NCBI GenBank assembly: GCA_036505275.1
Contig: DASXTS010000120.1
Coordinates: 1 to 8,110 of the forward strand
DNA length: 8,110 nucleotides
Reading direction: 5' to 3'
Origin: DASXTS01 sp036505275
Lineage (GTDB): Bacteria; Actinomycetota; Actinomycetes; Mycobacteriales; Pseudonocardiaceae
Shown: one piece after another, positions 5,818 through 8,110 of the stretch
Numbering within the stretch: the stretch's first letter is position 1
Layout: the number at the start of each line of letters is the position of its first letter
Notes under the pieces: model-generated
What the model was told of the DNA's origin: nothing
The model's input: only the letters and a program-made list of their open reading frames with translations
The model's database searches: none
Translations under genes and position numbers: made by a program

Positions 5818-7290
5818 ATGGCTGACAAGGCGGTCGCCGCATCGCCGGCGGCCGGACGACTCGTGGTGAGCGACGTCAACCCGCGCTACTTCACCGTGCG
5901 GTCGGGCCGGGCGGCGGTCTACTTGACCGGATCGCATCTCAACAACAACTTCCATGACGGCATGGGTCCCGGCGCGGACTGCCCCGAGGTCCCTGAGGAG
6001 AGCGACTTTGGTGCGTACCTGGACTTTCTCGTCGACCATGGGCACAACTTCATCCGGCTGTGGCGGTGGGAGCTGGTCAAGTCGCAGGTCGGAGGCGGCA
6101 ACTTCCACGCCTGCATGACGCCGCAGCCGTGGTCGCGGTCCGGCCCGGGAATGGCCAGAGACGGCAAGCCCAAGTTCGACCTGTCGGCGTTCGACGAGGC
6201 GTACTTCCGCCGGCTGCGGCATCGGGTGGCCGCTGCCGGTGAGCGGGGCATCTACACCTCGGTCATGCTGTTCGAGGGCTTCAGCCTGCATCTCACGCCG
6301 CCGCCGGACAACGTCGAGGGCCACCCGTTCCACGCGGCCAACAACGTCAACGGCATCAGCATCACCTCGATCGTCGACTACCAGGTGCTGCCGCTGCACC
6401 CGGACATTCAGGCATTGCAGGAGGCCTACCTCCGCAGGGTGGTGGACACGGTCCACGACCTGCCCAATGTCCTCTACGAGGTCGCGAACGAGTCGTCCGG
6501 AGACACTGCCGACTCGGTGCGGCTGCCGGACGGGTCCGTGATCGAGACGCCGATCGGCGATACCACCCAGTGGCAGTACTGGGTGATCGACTATGTCAAG
6601 CGGTACGAGCGGCAGCGTGGATACGACGCGCATCCGGTCGGGATGACCATGCAGTATCCGGTCCCCGACCAGACCAAGGTCAACGAGCCGTTGTTCCGAA
6701 GCCCGGCGGACTGGATCTCACCCGGCTTCGACGACACTCCGATGCCCAGCAACAGCCGCTGGCTCACCGACCCGCCGGCCGGTGACGGCGCGAAGGTCAT
6801 CATCTCCGACACCGACCACTACTCGCCTTTCAGGAGTGACGCGCCGTGGGCGTGGAAGTCGTTCCTGCGGGGTCTGCACCCGATCCTGTATGACTTCGGC
6901 ATCTTCAACCTCAGGGAGCCGCTCGACCCCTCGGTGGGGCTCCCGCCGTACGAGGCCTACGAACCGGCGCGGCACGCGATGGGCGACACGCTGCGCTACG
7001 CGCGGCGGGTCAACCTGATCGAGATGGAGCCCCGCGGCGAGCTGAGCTCGACCGGCTACGCGCTGGCCAATCCGGGTGAGGAGTACCTCGTTCTCCAGCC
7101 GGGTGGGGCCGGCGACCCGTTCACCGTGGCGGTGGCCGCCGGCAGCTACGCCGCGGAGTGGTACAGCGTTACCAGCCGGGAGACGGTCGAGGCGGGCACG
7201 CTGGCGGTCGGCAGCGAGTCGCCGGTCAGCTTCCGAGCTCCATTCGAGACCCCGGGTCCGGCCGTGCTGTACCTGAGGAGGGTGTCGTAG
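5818..7290 (+). CDS. Putative glycoside hydrolase, GH-A-like TIM barrel with C-terminal collagen-binding-like domain
   Basis: Protein of 490 residues. The N-terminal part (about 15-400) reads as a (beta/alpha)8 barrel: NPRYFTVRSGRAAVYLTGSHLNNN opens it, then DFLVDHGHNFIRLWRW (70-85) and RGIYTSVMLFEGFS (143-156). The acid/base-type strand end LPNVLYEVANES (215-226) follows, with Glu225 as candidate proton donor. Next are KVIISDTDHYSP (326-337) and WAWKSFLRGLHPILYDF (344-360). The last ~80 residues (GYALANPGEEYLVLQPGG...AEWYSVTSRET...FRAPFETPGPAVLYLRR) look like the small beta domain named 'putative collagen-binding' that follows DUF4038-type barrels. No signal peptide, so the substrate is probably an internalised or intracellular glycoside. 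The expected barrel-strand-7 nucleophile Glu is not obvious; Asp331/Asp333 occupy that area. ATG 5818 has GGAGGGAG 9 nt upstream. No transporter or regulator gene adjoins it. Exact substrate and family number are uncertain. Confidence 0.75.
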   Translation: MADKAVAASPAAGRLVVSDVNPRYFTVRSGRAAVYLTGSHLNNNFHDGMGPGADCPEVPEESDFGAYLDFLVDHGHNFIRLWRWELVKSQVGGGNFHACMTPQPWSRSGPGMARDGKPKFDLSAFDEAYFRRLRHRVAAAGERGIYTSVMLFEGFSLHLTPPPDNVEGHPFHAANNVNGISITSIVDYQVLPLHPDIQALQEAYLRRVVDTVHDLPNVLYEVANESSGDTADSVRLPDGSVIETPIGDTTQWQYWVIDYVKRYERQRGYDAHPVGMTMQYPVPDQTKVNEPLFRSPADWISPGFDDTPMPSNSRWLTDPPAGDGAKVIISDTDHYSPFRSDAPWAWKSFLRGLHPILYDFGIFNLREPLDPSVGLPPYEAYEPARHAMGDTLRYARRVNLIEMEPRGELSSTGYALANPGEEYLVLQPGGAGDPFTVAVAAGSYAAEWYSVTSRETVEAGTLAVGSESPVSFRAPFETPGPAVLYLRRVS

Positions 7291-7354
7291 CCCGCGGTCG
7301 CGGACGGGGCGACTCGGCCGCAGAGGGCGACTGCATTGCCGACGGCGACCCGGT

Positions 7355-7371
7355 CGGCGACCTTGTCGCCG
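7355..7371. terminator. Possible bidirectional terminator hairpin
   Basis: CGGCGAC-CTT-GTCGCCG is a perfect 7-bp stem with a 3-base loop. It lies in the 133-bp gap between two convergent genes, 65 bp after the glycosidase-like stop and 53 bp after the carbonic-anhydrase-like stop. There is no U tract, as is usual for actinomycete hairpin terminators. GGCGAC occurs four times between 7308 and 7361, so alternative pairings are possible. Confidence 0.4.
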
Positions 7372-7423
7372 TGGGCTGTCTGGGCGCCGGGGTCATGGTC
7401 ACCCATGGGGAAGGACGGCGTGG

Positions 7424-7930
7424 TCACCGGTGCCGGTGCGTTGGGCGCCGGTGGATGTACTTCTGGGCGCCGGCGCGGATGGAGGCGCCTTCGTCCTGGG
7501 TGAGCTTGCGCCGGACCTTCCCGGGCGAACCGAGGACCAGCGCGCCGCTGGGGATGGTGGCGTTCTCGGGGATGAGGGTGCCGGCGCCGATCAGGCTTCC
7601 GTCGCCGATGGTGGCTCCGTTCATCACCATCGCGCCCATGCCGACCAGGACGTTGTCGCCAATGTGGCAGCCGTGCAGGATTGCCCGGTGACCGACAGTG
7701 ACTCCGGTACCGATGACGAGGGGGTAGCCGGGGTCGGCGTGCAGGACGCACCCGTCCTGGATATTCGTGTCCTCGCCGATAGTGATCGACTCGGTGTCGG
7801 CTCTGACCACCGCGGAGTACCACAGGCCGACGTTCCGACCGATGGTGACGTCACCGACGACGGTGGCGTTGGGCGCGACCCACGCGGTGGGGTGGATCTG
7901 GGGGCTCTTGCCGTCGAAGTCGGAGATCAT
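7424..7930 (-). CDS. Gamma-class carbonic anhydrase-like hexapeptide-repeat protein
   Basis: Protein of 168 residues forming a left-handed beta-helix, expected as a trimer with zinc sites between subunits. Hexapeptide repeats run from about 14 to 135 (NATVVGDVTIGRNVGLWYSAVVR, ...ITIGEDTNIQDGCVLHADPG, ...VIGTGVTVGHRAILHGCHIGDNVLVGMGAMV). All three zinc ligands are present: His64, His81 and His86. Conserved active-site Arg43, Asp45, Gln58 and Asp60 are also visible. The acidic loop of the archaeal Cam prototype is absent, placing it with the CamH/YrdA-like branch, where measured carbonic anhydrase activity varies. It may act in CO2/bicarbonate conversion or have another role. I chose ATG 7930 because GAGGAG lies 5 nt upstream and MISDFDGKSPQIHPTAW is the family's usual N-terminus. 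An in-frame GTG at 7990 is not favoured. The upstream gene fragment runs in the same direction about 100 bp away. Confidence 0.92.
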   Translation of the reverse strand: MISDFDGKSPQIHPTAWVAPNATVVGDVTIGRNVGLWYSAVVRADTESITIGEDTNIQDGCVLHADPGYPLVIGTGVTVGHRAILHGCHIGDNVLVGMGAMVMNGATIGDGSLIGAGTLIPENATIPSGALVLGSPGKVRRKLTQDEGASIRAGAQKYIHRRPTHRHR

Positions 7931-8029
7931 AGCTTCTCCTCGGGGTTCCGGGGGGTTCCGGGGGAGGGCCGTACACCGTTGGTCGAGCACCTCCAGGACG
8001 TGCCGGTATCCAGGGTCGTTGAAACGGCG
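7931..8029. other. Intergenic region upstream of the carbonic-anhydrase-like gene
   Basis: Gap of 99 bp between two leftward genes. It carries a short direct repeat, GGGGTTCCG twice with a 10-bp period (7942-7960), and the ribosome-binding site of the carbonic-anhydrase-like gene. No promoter boxes or hairpin terminator could be assigned with confidence, so read-through from the upstream gene is possible. Confidence 0.4.
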
Positions 8030-8110
8030 TCACCAGCCGTAGCCGTTCAACACCGTCTCGATTCGCGGCACATAGCGTTCTGGCCCGAAATGCCGGACGT
8101 TCACCAGCAG
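8030..8110 (-). CDS. C-terminal end of an unidentified protein (5' part outside window)
   Basis: Reading leftwards from the window edge, 26 sense codons translate as LLVNVRHFGPERYVPRIE TVLNGYGW and end at TGA (8032-8030). The amino-acid composition and the aromatic Gly-Tyr-Gly-Trp end look like a genuine protein C-terminus, and the third codon positions are mostly G/C. There is too little to name a family. It is on the same strand as the carbonic-anhydrase-like gene and may share a transcript with it. Confidence 0.5.
   Translation of the reverse strand: MLVNVRHFGPERYVPRIETVLNGYGW

Noticed and set aside
5569..6633. Reverse-strand 354-codon frame over the glycosidase-like gene
   Set aside because: Shadow frame; no recognisable domain, and the forward frame has clear protein motifs.
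7851..8033. Small reverse frame (60 codons) linking the partial gene and the carbonic-anhydrase-like gene
   Set aside because: It overlaps the coding start of the carbonic-anhydrase-like gene in another frame, is Pro/Arg-rich, and shows no family features.

Overview
The window comes from a high-GC actinomycete. Codon third positions are strongly G/C, GTG starts are common, and one leaderless GTG start is likely. The gene types and their style fit the Streptomyces/Micromonosporaceae range, but the sequence alone does not fix the genus. There are eight protein-coding genes (two cut by the window edges), no RNA genes, no CRISPR array and no recognisable intact mobile element.

Left block (1-3812): a dicarboxylate module. 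A DctA-type C4-dicarboxylate:cation symporter runs leftwards off the window edge. It is divergent from a sensor kinase/response regulator pair of the CitA-CitB/DcuS-DcuR type, in which the regulator start overlaps the kinase stop by 4 bases. The simplest reading is that the kinase senses an external di- or tricarboxylate and the regulator switches on the adjacent transporter gene from the shared 139-bp intergenic region.

Middle block (3840-5555): a TetR-family repressor gene and a short-chain dehydrogenase/reductase gene, transcribed divergently. The 96-bp gap between them holds three copies of a 15-bp operator-like sequence. One is a perfect palindrome (CAGACCGCCGGTCTG). The copies are placed so that one lies in the -35/-10 spacer of each predicted promoter and the third lies at the predicted start of the reductase transcript. 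This is the clearest regulatory structure in the window and the best candidate for a new repressor-operator pair.

Right block (5556-8110): a 262-bp stretch with no gene that I recognise, then a cytoplasmic GH-A-like TIM-barrel protein with a C-terminal beta domain. It resembles the DUF4038/'putative collagen-binding domain' glycosidases. After it comes a convergent gamma-carbonic-anhydrase-like hexapeptide-repeat protein with all three zinc histidines. The last 26 codons of an unidentified leftward gene end the window.

I found no evidence for a wholly new multi-gene system. The long open frames antisense to dctA, the kinase and the TetR gene are high-GC shadows.
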